The notes under the pieces: generated by a model
Told to the model about the DNA's origin: nothing
What the model saw: the letters and a program-made list of their open reading frames with translations, nothing else
Databases searched by the model: none
Part shown: piece by piece, positions 1-10,487 of the stretch
Layout: every line of letters starts with the position of its first letter
Numbering within the stretch: the stretch's first letter is position 1
NCBI GenBank assembly: GCA_016712105.1
Contig: JADJRU010000004.1
Location: 139,875-203,874, forward strand
DNA from: Ahniella sp.
GTDB lineage: Bacteria > Pseudomonadota > Gammaproteobacteria > Xanthomonadales > Ahniellaceae
DNA: 64,000 nucleotides
Reading direction: 5' to 3'
Made by a program: the position numbers and the translations under genes

Positions 1-61
1 CCGGCCACGGCACCGACGTCCTTGGCCACAGCGACCACATCCAGCAAGTGCAGGGTAAAGC

Positions 62-360
62 CTAAACCCCGATCAACACTATGATCCACCATGAAACGGC
101 GCGACTTTCGACGTTCGCAATTAGCGTCAGCCAGTCCACATGATATCCAGAAGGCAGACTCTGCCAATACGCCGCGACGTCGTCACGCGCGAACTCAATT
201 GCGGCACTCCACGCCGCGCAGAATCCGGCGACAATACACCCTACAGACAGCGCGAATCCGCGAATTCGATTGAAAATAAAGGGTCGTAAAATGCCGACCT
301 TGCGTAAAATCCGATGGCCACCCCAAGAAGTCCCACGAGCAACGAAACAACACTTTCCAT
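62..360 (-). CDS. Small membrane protein, frameshifted
   Basis: Reading the minus strand from the ATG at 358-360, preceded by a GGAGG ribosome site six bases away, gives an N-terminal hydrophobic helix (SVVSLLVGLLGVAIGFYA). After about 28 codons the natural sequence continues in another frame (about 275-290, a run of T/A), with a second membrane segment (FALSVGCIVAGFCAAW) and a hydrophobic end (SWWIIVLIGV). The joined product is about 97 residues and would sit in the inner membrane. I do not recognise the family. The good ribosome site and the hydrophobic pattern argue that it is real; the single indel is probably a sequence error. Confidence 0.45.
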
Positions 361-577
361 ACATCGCCTCCTTGTCTATGCAGCGACCTGCAACCAGAAA
401 AGCTCCAAAATCCCAATATTCTCGTCACACTTGGCGTGTTGGGTATCAGAGCTTCCGACCAGTCCCGGTAAAGAATGCAGCTAGTGAATGACACAACCGC
501 CTCTCGGACATCCAAAAATCAGAGGCGGATTCCAACCCTTTGCGTCGCACTGGAGTCGCGTGTGGCCCCGAACAGTG

Positions 578-834
578 TTAGCAAGCGATAGCGGCTGAAT
601 CCTTTTTGACTCGGAAATACACGATGGGTGCGCTCAGCGAAACGAAATTGACGCGACGCCAAGAAGAACAGCCCTCAGTCTCAAATTCCGAGACGGACAT
701 GAATTTGCCCAGATATCGACCATCCGTTACCGGCGAAATCATAAACACACCAGTTTGCCGTCTTCGCCGAGGAGGTTTAGATCAGGCGAAGTAGACAGTT
801 CATTCTCGCGAGCGAGATGAGCTCTATCCGATGG
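578..834 (-). pseudogene. Hypothetical protein remnant, frameshifted and without a start
   Basis: On the minus strand a natural-looking frame (including ARENELSTSPDLNLLGEDGK) runs down from 834. It is interrupted near 735 by what looks like a duplicated GT, then continues (SPVTDGRYLGKF, SEFETEGCSSWRRVNFVSLS) to a TAA at 578-580. The upstream end meets a TAG at 835-837 and no start was found, so the 5' part is missing or lies beyond another indel. About 85 residues can be read. No family is recognised. Confidence 0.3.
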
Positions 835-1292
835 CTACTGGGCCCCTAATTTTTGCGGCAGTCCACCTAGGGCCCTTTCGTGCCGATGCTAGTGCGCCCT
901 CTTTCCGCTTGTGCTGTTGATTTGATTTGCACGGAATCCAAAAAATTGGGCTGCAGCTGCCCCAATTGAGTAGCCTGCGAATTGATCTCTTTTCCGGCGC
1001 GACCAATCAAACAATGGGCGCGGTCTCAAGCAAATGATCGGCCGGACCGCCTAGGTTTGGCTTAGGTTGGCTGCACTAGGTTCATTCACCACGTGTCGGT
1101 CAGTCGGGTAAGTCTGCTTGTTAAGGCGGTGCCGAGATGGGGGCGGATTTGGCCAAATTCGAACCCTCCTCGGTGGCGCAGCGAAATAGCGGGCAAACAT
1201 CGAATTCAGCGCCCTGCCCTTGAACTCCTCTCCCACGATAGTGGATGACTATCGCGGATATCATCCCCATTACGTAGTAAATACTGCATAGT
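835..1292. other. Intergenic stretch, nothing recognised
   Basis: No reading frame here has protein-like composition, and I see no tRNA, convincing terminator or repeat. It may hold decayed flanking sequence of the integrase element that follows. Confidence 0.4.
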
Positions 1293-2379
1293 ATGAAACA
1301 CTCAAGACAGTCCAAACGCCTGCTAACCGCGTCAGCGGAACTCGTTTTCGTGCTGCCGGCGCAGCCTCTCGAGTCAAACCACTGAAGCGGTTCGCGAACC
1401 CCTTGCGGAAGCCACAGCCGCGAACACGACCCGCAGCTACGCAACGGCACTCCGCTACTGGGCCGGCTGGCATCAGGCGCGCTAAGGCTCTGATCTGCCC
1501 TTCCCCGTCGCCGAAGCCGCGGTGATCCAGTTCATCGTCGATCATCTGGCGTGCCGATATGTAGACGGGTTGACCTGGGAACTGCCGGACGCCGCGGATC
1601 GGCAGCTCCTTGCAAGTAGCCTCAAATCCGCGTTGGGTCCGCGGAAGCTCAACACTGTCATCCACCGCGTCGCCGTGCTGTCAACCGCGCATCGACTCAA
1701 GCGATTGCCGAATCCCTCCTTACAACCGGCCGTGCGTGCAGTATTGAGTCGGTGTCGTCGCGCGTCGATTAAACGCGGCGAGCGCCCAACCAAGAAGAGC
1801 GAGGTCGCCAAGACCGAACTCGAAGCCATGTTCGCGACCTGTGATGGAAGTTTGGAAGGAATTCGGGATCGCGCGCTGCTGTGTTTTGGCTTTTCAAGCG
1901 GCGGACGTCGGCGTAGCGAGATCGCCGCGGGCAGCATGGCGGATCTACGGCGCACCGGACCGGCTGCGTTTATCTACCGACTCGAGCACAGCAAGACGAC
2001 TCAGGCTGGGCCGAGCGCGAATTCGACACCGGACAAGCCGATCCTGGATCGCAGTGCCGCAGCCCTCGCCGCCTGGCTCGAAGCATCATGAATTGCCGAG
2101 CGAGCGATCTTTCGGCGATGGTGGACGACACGCATCGGCCCTGCCCTGTCGCCGGCGGCCATTGGTGGGATCGTGCAGCGGCGGGTCAAGCTGGCGGGGC
2201 TCGAGGGGGTTTTTGGTGGTCACAGTCCGCGGTCGGGCTTTGTTACTGAGGCGGGTCGCCAAGGCGTTCCGCTGGCTGCGGTGGTGCAAATGACAGAGCA
2301 TCGTGCAGTCTCGAGTGTGGTGGGATACTTTCAGTCAGGTTCTGCACACCAAAATCCGGCCTCCCGTCTTCTAGAGTGA
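1293..2379 (+). pseudogene. Tyrosine-family site-specific integrase, decayed
   Basis: The remnant reads from ATG 1293, shifts frame near 1380, then stays in one frame to 2379, broken by TAA at 1483-1485 and TGA at 2089-2091. The recognisable parts are an N-terminal SAM-like core-binding region (around ANTTRSYATALRYWAGW) and a catalytic domain. The catalytic domain has the box I arginine (SSGGRRRSEI), the H-x-x-R of box II (GGHSPRSGF) and the nucleophile tyrosine (SVVGYFQSG). Box II has a proline where such integrases usually have leucine. The two nonsense codons are substitutions rather than indels, so this gene looks truly dead. It lies directly upstream of the restriction operon and probably marks the edge of an old mobile element. 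Confidence 0.75.
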
Positions 2380-2478
2380 GGGCGCCAGCGATAGACTCGC
2401 CAAGGATGGATTTGCGCAATATTCAGCGCAGGAACAACTCGGGAACTGCGGCGTAGGAGCGGAAGATGAAAGACTCAA

Positions 2479-5400
2479 ATGGCGCATGACATTAGCGGTC
2501 GAGCTAGAAACTTCGGCTTCCTCGCCGAACACGCGCCGCTTCTGGCCGATCTCGGAGCATCAGCCGAGAGGCTGTTCCCGTTCGACCCCGCCAGCTGCGT
2601 GCTCAAGCTGCGCCTGCTGGCGGAGTCGCTGACGCAAGAAGTCGCTTCCCAGGAATCGGTCTGCGCCTCCAACAGCCAACCCAGGCCGAACTGCTGCGCG
2701 CCGTAGACCAGCGTCTGGGCCTGGACGCCCAGGTGCGCCAGATGTTCCATTTGCTTCGAGTTCGCGGCAATGCAGCCGCGCATCAGGTGGCCCACGGCAT
2801 CGGGTACCGCGAAGGTATCGAAGCGCTAAAGGTCGCCCGTGAAGTCGCTCTGTGGTTCCACCGCAGTTTCGGATCGGACCCGGACTTCAAACCGGGCCCG
2901 TTCATCTTGCCCGATGATCCCAGCCAGAGACTGGTCCAGTTACAGCAGCAAGTGGCCGCCTTGGCGAAAGATCTCCAACAGGCCCAAACGCAACAGGCCG
3001 CCAAGGAACAACTGGCCACGCTGCTCGCAGCACAGTCCGTGCAAGAGCGCGAGCTGGCGATACGCGCGCAAGAAGAGCGCGGCATCTACGAAAGTCTGGC
3101 TGATGAGGCCAGCACCCGGTACGCCGCGCTGAAAGCGGATTTCGACGCCAAGCTGCAGGCCGCTGCTGCCAAGCCCGCAGCAGCAACTGCACAAGACGTT
3201 CAGCGCTTCTCGCAGCGAGCCTTCCGGGCGGCGCAGCAGGTCACGATGGACGAAGCGGCCACCCGCCTGCTGATCGACCAGATGCTCCGTGATGCAGGTT
3301 GGGAGGCCGACACCAACGCCCTCTCACGCACGCCAAGGGCACGCGGCCGGATCGCCAGCGCAACCTGGCCATTGCCGAGTGGCCAACCCAAGGTAAGCAG
3401 AGTGCCGACTACGTGCTCTTTGCCGGCCTGTCGCCAATGGCCGCTGTGGAAGCAAAGCGCCTGAACATCAACGTCGCCGGCAAGATCGGCCAGGCAGAGC
3501 GTTACGCCCGCGGCTTTGGCCTCAACGCCGAGCATGAGCCGGCCTGGCTGGCCGAAGGTAGAGATGTGCCTTGGCCTGACGGCCAGGGCGGCAGTTTCAG
3601 GTGCCGTTTGCCTATTCGTGCAATGGCCGGCCGCTGATCAAGCAGAGCCCTGAGGCCAGTGGCACGTGGTTCCGCGATGTGCGCCAAGCCTCCAACCTGG
3701 CCAAGCCGCTGCAAGGATTCCATTCGCCTGATGGCTTGCTGGACCACTGCGTCGCAGCACGCCTGATGCCGAGCGCGGTTGCAGCAGGAGGGATCTGCGT
3801 ACCTCGGGTTGCGTGACTACCAGCAGAAGGCCATCGCAGCCGTCGAATCGGCACTGGCTGCCGGGCAGACGAACTGCCTGCTGGCGATGGCCACCGGCAC
3901 GGGCAAGACCCGCACCATCATCGGGCTGATCTACCGATTGCTCAAGGCCGAGCGATTCCGCCGCATCCTGTTCCTGGTGGACCGCACAGCCCTGGGCGCC
4001 CAGGCTCTGGACGTCTTCAATGAAGCACCGCTGGAGCAAAGCCAGCCGCTGTCCAGTATCTACAACATTGCTGAACTCGGCGACATGGCGGCCGAGGCCG
4101 AAACCCGCGTTCAGGTGGCAACAGTGCAGGCCATGGTCAAACGCATCTTCGCCAGTGATGGCCCGCCCGCTGTCGATACCTTCGACTGCGTGATCGTGGA
4201 CGAAGCACACCGCGGCTACACGCTGGACCAGGATATGACCGAGGGCGAGCTCGCCCTGCGCGACCAGGCCCAATACTTGTCCACCTATCGCCGCGTGCTG
4301 GACTACTTCGATGCCGTCAAGGTAGGTCTTACGGCCACGCCGGCAAGACACACCACAGAAATCTTCGGCCGCCCGGTCTACACCTATTCGTACCGCGAGG
4401 CCGTGGCCGACGACTGGCTCATCGACCATGAACCGCCCATCCGCTACCAGACCCTGCTCAGCCAGCTCGGCATTCATTTCGACAGCGGCCAGCAGGTGGA
4501 AGCCATCAACTTGAGCACCGGCGAGATCGAATCGGCCGAACTTGAAGACGAGTTGCATTTCGAGCTGGAAAGCTTCAACAAGCGCGTCATCAACCAAGAC
4601 TTCAACCGCGTCATCTGCGAACAATTGGCGCAAGAGCTGGACCCGATGGGCGAAGAGAAGACCATGATCTTCTGCGCCACCGACGCCCATGCCGACATGG
4701 TGAAACGCCTGCTGGGCGATGCTTTCAAGGTCGTGCACGGCAAGCACTACAATCAGTCGGCGGTGGAGAAGATCACCGGCGCTTCCGACAAGGTGGACCA
4801 GCTCATCCGCCGCTACAAGAATGAGCGATACCCCAGCATCGCCATCACGGTGGACCTGCTCACCACTGGCATCGACGTACCGCCCATCTGCCACCTCGTG
4901 TTCATGCGCCGCGTGAAGTCGCGCATCCTGTACGAACAGATGATCGGTCGCGCCACGCGCCGCTGCGACGAGATCGGCAAGACCGTTTTCAAGATCTACG
5001 ACCCGGTTGACCTGTACGCCACGCTGCATGCCGTCAACACCATGCAGCCACTGGTGAAGGACCCCAAGGTCACACTGGAGCAACTGCTCGACGAGCTGAA
5101 CAACCCGGCCGCGCTTGAGGCGCCCGGCAGCACGCCCGACCGCAGCCACGCGCACGACGTGCTGGACCAGCTGAACCAGAAGCTCATGCGCGTGCTGCGC
5201 GACGCCGCTCACAAGGCTGAGAAGCACCCGGCCTTGCGGGCACGCATGGACGCACTGGAACAGCAATGGGGCGTGGCGCCGCAGAATCTGCACCGCCACC
5301 TGCACGATCTGGGCCGAGTAGGCGGCCCACAGGCCGCAGCCGACTACCTGCGCCACAACACCCGGCTGCTTCTGCAGTTGGCCGAGGTACAGCAGTTGCT

Positions 5401-5986
5401 CGGCACGGCGTACATGCCGGTCATCTCGCAGCACGCCGACGAGTTGCGTGAACGCACCCAGAGCTGGGGCCAATACACCAAGCCCCAGGACTATCTGGAC
5501 AGCTTCAGCCACTTCGTGCGCGCACAGCTCAACCAGTCGGCCGCCATCGCCACCGTGGTGAACCGCCCGCGCGACCTCACGCGCGAGCAGCTCAAAGAAG
5601 TTCGCCTGTTGCTCGATGGTGCCGGCTACTCCGAGGCCAACCTCAAGGCCGCTTGGCGCAAGCAGAGCAACCAGGACATTGCCGCTGGCGTCATCGCCTA
5701 CATCCGCCGGGCCGCACTGGGCGAGGCGCTGCTGCCGTTTGATCAGCGCGTAGCCCGCGCCATGCAGCGCCTGTTCGCCCAGCGTGCCTGGACACCGCTG
5801 CAGCGCAAGTGGCTAGATCGACTGGCCAAACAACTAACCCACGAAATCGTCATCGACCATAGCTTCGTCAACACCGCGTTTGCCAACGACGGCGGTGCCA
5901 AGCAGTTAGATAAGCTGCTTGGAGGCCAGCTCGAACAAGTGATGAACACCCTAGCCGACGGCCTGTGGCCCCAAGCCGCCGCCTGA
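2479..5986 (+). CDS. hsdR: Type I restriction enzyme R subunit, N-terminal part frameshifted
   Basis: Motor and nuclease subunit of a type I restriction-modification complex: it translocates DNA using ATP and cuts when the HsdS target is unmethylated. In order: a DUF4145-like N-terminus (FGFLAEHAPLLADLGASAER); the HsdR_N nuclease domain with SADYVLF...VEAKR (PD-ExK residues); helicase Walker A (MATGTGKT), DEAH box (IVDEAHRG), motif III (GLTATPA) and motif VI (IGRATRR); a C-terminal helical region ending at WPQAA. Frame changes occur near 2650, at 3321-3326 (CT duplicated), near 3597 (one C missing) and at 3745-3785 (more than one event). From 3779 to the end it is open (735 codons). The start ATG 2479 matches family N-termini. 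It is first in the operon, 48 bases before hsdM. It is non-functional if the indels are real. Confidence 0.85.
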
Positions 5987-6034
5987 CCATCGGCCCCAAG
6001 CTCCACCATCGCGCACGACACAAGAAGACCAAAC

Positions 6035-7492
6035 ATGACCACCCAAGATATCGTCCAGAAGCTCTGGAACCTCTGCGACGTCTTGCGTGACGACGGCATC
6101 AACTACAGCGACTACGTGACCGAGCTGGTCTTGCTGCTGTTTATCAAAATGGAGCACGAGAACACCGAAAGCGGCTTGCTGCAGAACCACAAGCTGCCGC
6201 CTTATGCACGCTGGCCTGAGCTGCGAGACAAGAGCGGCCTGAACCTGCTGCGCCACTACCGCGAAACGCTGCTGAAGCTTTCCACCAGCGACGACAAACT
6301 GATTGCCGCCATCTACGCCGACGCACAGACCAGCCTGAAAGAGCCGCGGCATCTGGAACAACTGGTGAAGAGCTTGGACGGTATTGACTGGTTCAGCGCC
6401 CGGCAGGACGGCCTGGGCGACCTGTATGAAGGCTTGCTGGAAAAGAACGCCAGCGAAACCAAGAGCGGCGCCGGCCAGTACTTCACGCCACGCCCGCTGA
6501 TCGATGCCATCGTCAAGGTGATCCGGCCCCAGCCCGGTGAAACCGTGCAAGACCCGGCTGCAGGGACCGCCGGCTTCTTGATCGCAGCCGACCGGTACAT
6601 CAAAGACCAGACAAACGATCTGTACAACCTTCCCGAGCGGCAGATCAAGTTCCAGCGCAACCAGGCCTTCCTGGGCATGGAACTGGTACCCGGCACGCGG
6701 CGCTTGGCGCTGATGAACTGCCTGCTTCACGGCATGGAAGGTGACGACGAAGGCGTGGTGCACGTGGGCAACACGCTGGGCAGTGCCGGCAGCGCGCTGC
6801 CCAAAAGCCACATCATCCTGAGCAACCCGCCTTTCGGCACCGCAAAAGGTGGCGGGGGTCCCACGCGCGACGACCTGACCTTTGCAACTGGCAACAAGCA
6901 GTTGGCCTTTCTGCAGCACATCGTGCGCCACCTGCGCGACGGAGGCCGCGCGGCCGTGGTCCTGCCCGACAACGTGCTGTTCGAGGGTGGTGTAGGCGCT
7001 GAGATTCGCCGCGACCTGATGGACAAGTGCAGGCTGCACACGCTGCTGCGCCTGCCCACAGGCATCTTCTACGCCCAGGGCGTCAAGACCAATGTGCTGT
7101 TCTTCGAAAAGATCACCCAGGGTGCGACCACCAGCACGCAGCAGGTGTGGGTATACGACATGCGAGCCAACGCGCCTAAGTGTGACAAACTCACACCGCT
7201 GACCGACGCGCACTTTGCCGACTTCATCGCCGCCTACGGCGAGGAGGCTAACGGCAAAGGTCAGCGTCAGGATCAGGGCGAACAAGGCCGCTGGCGTTGC
7301 TTCAGCCGCGAATGGATTGCCAAGGAGAAGGGCGACAACCTGGACATCGCGTGGCTGAAGGATGCCAGCGCGGAGGATGCGGCGGACTTGCCGGAGCCGG
7401 CGGTGTTGGCGCGGGCGCTCGTAGAGGAACTGAACGCAGCGTTGGCCGACTTGGAGGGGATATTGGCGGAGTTGGTGGAGGCGGTCGAATGA
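6035..7492 (+). CDS. hsdM: Type I restriction-modification DNA methyltransferase subunit
   Basis: Adds a methyl group from S-adenosylmethionine to the N6 of adenine at the site chosen by HsdS; two HsdM and one HsdS make the methylase. The 485-residue protein is intact and of usual length. It has the HsdM N-terminal helical domain (about 1-120), the family motif SGAGQYFTPRPLI (about 144-156), AdoMet-binding motif I DPAAGTAGF (about 173-181) and catalytic motif IV NPPFGT (about 264). Its stop TGA (7490-7492) overlaps the ATG of hsdS (7489-7491), so the two are translationally coupled. It can be active for protection even if hsdR is broken. Confidence 0.95.
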   Translation: MTTQDIVQKLWNLCDVLRDDGINYSDYVTELVLLLFIKMEHENTESGLLQNHKLPPYARWPELRDKSGLNLLRHYRETLLKLSTSDDKLIAAIYADAQTSLKEPRHLEQLVKSLDGIDWFSARQDGLGDLYEGLLEKNASETKSGAGQYFTPRPLIDAIVKVIRPQPGETVQDPAAGTAGFLIAADRYIKDQTNDLYNLPERQIKFQRNQAFLGMELVPGTRRLALMNCLLHGMEGDDEGVVHVGNTLGSAGSALPKSHIILSNPPFGTAKGGGGPTRDDLTFATGNKQLAFLQHIVRHLRDGGRAAVVLPDNVLFEGGVGAEIRRDLMDKCRLHTLLRLPTGIFYAQGVKTNVLFFEKITQGATTSTQQVWVYDMRANAPKCDKLTPLTDAHFADFIAAYGEEANGKGQRQDQGEQGRWRCFSREWIAKEKGDNLDIAWLKDASAEDAADLPEPAVLARALVEELNAALADLEGILAELVEAVE

Positions 7493-8817
7493 GTCCACTA
7501 CCGAAAGGTTGGTCTGTCTCGACGATTCCCGAACTGTGTGACGTTCTGGACTCACTGCGCGTGCCGATCAATTCGGACGAACGCAACCAACGTATTGCCG
7601 AAGCGGAGCGGGTATCGCTCGTGCCGTACTTCGGTGCTACTGGTCAAGTCGGCTGGATTGATACGCACCTCTTTGATGAGGACCTGGTATTGCTCGGCGA
7701 GGATGGCGTCCCGTTTCTCGATCCAGCAAAGCCGAAGGCATACAGGGTTAGTGGTAAGTCCTGGGTTAACAACCATGCCCACGTACTGCGTGTGCGTGAT
7801 GAATTCGTTGACTGGCGTTTCCTCGCAGCTCAGCTAAACGCGATTGACTACACCAGCTTTGTCAGCGGCAGCACACGCCTTAAGCTCACACAAGGGGCGA
7901 TGAACAGATTGCCCATTCGCGTAGCTCCGAGGTCTGAACAAGAACGCATCGCCGACAAACTCGAAACCGTCCTCACACATGTGGATGCCGTCCTCACCCG
8001 CCTGGCCCGCATCGCCCCCCTCCTCAAACGCTTCCGCCAGTCTGTCCTTGCCGCCGCCACCTCGGGAAGATTGACGCACGATTGGAGAAGCAACGAAGCG
8101 CCGGAGTGGAGTGAACTGCGCTTTTCGGACGCTGTGCTGGAGTCTTCTACCGGTCTTGTCCGCTCAGCAACAGATCAAGCCCCAATGCGCGAAGGTTTGA
8201 CTCCGTACCTGAAGATGAATTCAATTGAAGAGGTGTGGGGTTATCATTGCAAGGACCTACCCGGAGTTCACTGTTCTACAGAGGAATTCGACCGCTTCGA
8301 ACTGGCACATGGGGACTGGCTATTCAATACGCGGAACAGTGTCGAGCTCGTTGGCAAGTCATGCGTTTGGAATGGCCCGGCGGGTGTCGTCTTCAACAAC
8401 AACTTGCTGCGGGTTCGGTTCAAGGCGGCCATTAACCCCAATTGGGTGGAGATATACTTTCGTTCCCCAATTGGGCGCAACCTTCTCAATGCTGTTAAGT
8501 CTGCGACGACAAGTGTTGCAGCTATCTACCAGCGCTCTCTGATGGAATTACCATTGAAGTTGCCGCCAGAGAGAGAACAGACCGAGATCGTCCGGCGGGT
8601 TGAAACCCTATTGGCGTTTGCCGACCGACTCGATGGCCGTCTGCAGACAGCGCAGACTGTTGCTGGGCGCCTGGCCCCGGCCCTTCTGGCAAAGGCCTTC
8701 CGCGGTGAGTTGGTGCCGCAAGACCCGAACGACGAACCGGCGAGCGAGTTGCTACGCCGGCTGCAGCCAGATCAACCTGCGCGCAAGTCCACCCGAGGTA
8801 GAAGGGCTGCCGCGTGA
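7489..8817 (+). CDS. hsdS: Type I restriction-modification specificity subunit
   Basis: DNA-recognition subunit that sets the split target sequence of the HsdR/HsdM complex. From the ATG overlapping the hsdM stop it is 442 residues. It has the typical two-fold layout: target-recognition domain 1 (about 1-150), a conserved helical spacer (about 150-210, SEQERIADKLETVLTHVDAV), target-recognition domain 2 (about 215-370) and a second helical repeat (TEIVRRVETLLAFADRLDG) that ends in the usual AKAFRGELVPQDP motif. A longer open frame starts at 7297 but overlaps hsdM, so I chose 7489. Its stop overlaps the GTG start of the next gene (8814-8817, GTGA), showing that the ATPase belongs to the same operon. 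Confidence 0.93.
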   Translation: MSPLPKGWSVSTIPELCDVLDSLRVPINSDERNQRIAEAERVSLVPYFGATGQVGWIDTHLFDEDLVLLGEDGVPFLDPAKPKAYRVSGKSWVNNHAHVLRVRDEFVDWRFLAAQLNAIDYTSFVSGSTRLKLTQGAMNRLPIRVAPRSEQERIADKLETVLTHVDAVLTRLARIAPLLKRFRQSVLAAATSGRLTHDWRSNEAPEWSELRFSDAVLESSTGLVRSATDQAPMREGLTPYLKMNSIEEVWGYHCKDLPGVHCSTEEFDRFELAHGDWLFNTRNSVELVGKSCVWNGPAGVVFNNNLLRVRFKAAINPNWVEIYFRSPIGRNLLNAVKSATTSVAAIYQRSLMELPLKLPPEREQTEIVRRVETLLAFADRLDGRLQTAQTVAGRLAPALLAKAFRGELVPQDPNDEPASELLRRLQPDQPARKSTRGRRAAA

Positions 8818-10487
8818 GACTGCTGTCGATCGAACTCTTCGGCGAATACAAGGGCTTGAAGAATCAAGCTTTCGACTTCTCTGCCGCTGACGGCGACGTT
8901 GTTGTACTTATTGGCATGAATGGCTCTGGCAAGTCACAGGTGATGGAACTCATTGCCGAGGTCTTCGCCTATTTGGAGCGCAAGCAGCGCTCCGACTTTC
9001 GGGTCAGGGAGCCCTTGGGGTATGAATTCCGAGTCGAGTACCAGCTGGCTTCGTACCTCTTTCAGGGAAGCCGCCGCTATGTGATCGACTCGCGCGATGG
9101 ACTCCAGGTTGAGATCCACAAATCGGCACTCGATCCTGCTGCTGATTCGCGGGGCCTGCCAGATACGTGGTATCCAGTCCAGGGCGTCACTGGTATGGAC
9201 GACGTACTGCTGCCGCGACTCGTGGGATACGCCTCCGGTCTCACCGCGAACCTGCAACGTCCCTTCATGAGGAATGCACTTCAGTTTCACGACGTGATCC
9301 GCGTGCGATCCAGGCTCAAAGAAGAGCTCGCCCGGCCAAATGTGGACGAACGCGCGACGATCGAGATTAACCGCAGATACCTGGCCCGACACCACGGGAT
9401 ATTTAGCGCTGAGAGTGACACTGACGGCTCCGAGCTGTTCCGCCTAAGGGAGGCCGACACCGTTGCACCCAGGAGTCTGTTCCTCGACTATGACTGCGCG
9501 GCCTTGCTCATCGCGCTCTTGGGCATGTTGCCGGCTGGCGACCGCAACGCCATCTGGCGAGAAATTCCCTTTCGCCATCCATCGCGCGCCATCATTCGGT
9601 TCGATCTGCGAGGCCAAGCCACTGCCGGTGACAACGCCCGAGACATCCAACGGCTGATCGAGTTGGCTGGTCCCGACAGGCTGACGCCACTTTCGGCCAG
9701 GGCATCGGAGGAGCAGTTCGAACTCTTCCAGTTGGACTACCTTGCCGGCGACATCGAACTGGACTTCACCGACCCGCAGGTTATGGGGCGAATAGAGGGC
9801 AGCGCCCGCGGTCCGAGCCAGTGGTTCTCCGCGCTCTACAAGCTACAGCTCCTGGGTGTTGCTGCCTGGCCGGGCGACGTCAAGAAGTCGCTGCGGCGGG
9901 ACAGCTTCCAGGGGCATGTGAAGAAGCCGCTGAAGGGGAAACTGCCGCTGTCAGTGCAAGCACTTTGGATGTCCGACGGACAAAGCCAGGCAGCGCTCGA
10001 CGACCTGAGCGATGGTGAGGTTCAACTCCTGCTCACGCTCGGCGCCGTGCGGTTGTTTGGCGACAACGAGACTCTGTTTCTCTATGACGAACCCGAGACC
10101 CATCTCAATCCAAGCTGGCGGACGCGCTTTCACTTGGACTACGAGCGGGCCAACGAGGCACATGGATCTGCACAGGCCCTGGTGTCATCGCACTCCCCGT
10201 TTCTGGTTTCGTCTCTGCCGCGCCAGGCGATTTTTCTATTCAAGAAGGTCAATCGGGTGACGTCGATTAACATGCCTGACAGCGAGACGTTCGGTGCCTC
10301 GTTCGAACTGCTGATCAAGAGGCACTTCGACTTGAAGGCGGCGATCTCCGAAACGGCCATCCAGGAGATCCGAGGGAAGTTGGCAGACAACAGCCTGAGC
10401 ACGGGCGACAAGCTCGCCTGGCTGGAAGCATCGGTGGGCGACTCGGTCGAGCGCACGTACCTGATCAACAAACTGAGGGCCGAGTAA
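8814..10487 (+). CDS. Restriction-system-associated AAA family ATPase (SMC/OLD-like)
   Basis: A 557-residue ABC/SMC-class ATPase, probably a nucleic-acid sensor or motor for the HNH nuclease encoded next. Visible motifs are Walker A GMNGSGKSQ (about 34-42), an ABC-type signature LSDGEVQLLL (about 400), Walker B LFLYDEPETHLNP (about 420-432) and an H-loop SHSPFLVSSL (about 460). It matches what I know of the family named 'restriction system-associated AAA family ATPase', found beside type I restriction genes. Combined with an HNH partner it resembles the PtuA/PtuB pair of Septu. The GTG start overlaps the hsdS stop, and its TAA overlaps the next ATG. It is intact. The exact target and trigger cannot be read from sequence. 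Confidence 0.85.
   Translation: MRLLSIELFGEYKGLKNQAFDFSAADGDVVVLIGMNGSGKSQVMELIAEVFAYLERKQRSDFRVREPLGYEFRVEYQLASYLFQGSRRYVIDSRDGLQVEIHKSALDPAADSRGLPDTWYPVQGVTGMDDVLLPRLVGYASGLTANLQRPFMRNALQFHDVIRVRSRLKEELARPNVDERATIEINRRYLARHHGIFSAESDTDGSELFRLREADTVAPRSLFLDYDCAALLIALLGMLPAGDRNAIWREIPFRHPSRAIIRFDLRGQATAGDNARDIQRLIELAGPDRLTPLSARASEEQFELFQLDYLAGDIELDFTDPQVMGRIEGSARGPSQWFSALYKLQLLGVAAWPGDVKKSLRRDSFQGHVKKPLKGKLPLSVQALWMSDGQSQAALDDLSDGEVQLLLTLGAVRLFGDNETLFLYDEPETHLNPSWRTRFHLDYERANEAHGSAQALVSSHSPFLVSSLPRQAIFLFKKVNRVTSINMPDSETFGASFELLIKRHFDLKAAISETAIQEIRGKLADNSLSTGDKLAWLEASVGDSVERTYLINKLRAE

Noticed and set aside
3638..5512. Long minus-strand open frame (624 codons) across hsdR
   Set aside because: It is antisense to the strongly conserved helicase part of hsdR; composition is Val/Gln/Leu-rich as expected for a high-GC shadow frame, with no family resemblance.
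7297..7488. Longer N-terminus for hsdS
   Set aside because: It would overlap hsdM by almost 200 bases; the ATGA overlap at 7489 and family N-termini (PKGW motif near the start) favour the shorter protein.
5951..7555. Long minus-strand frame (534 codons) across hsdM
   Set aside because: Antisense shadow of an intact methyltransferase gene; no start signal or recognisable domain.
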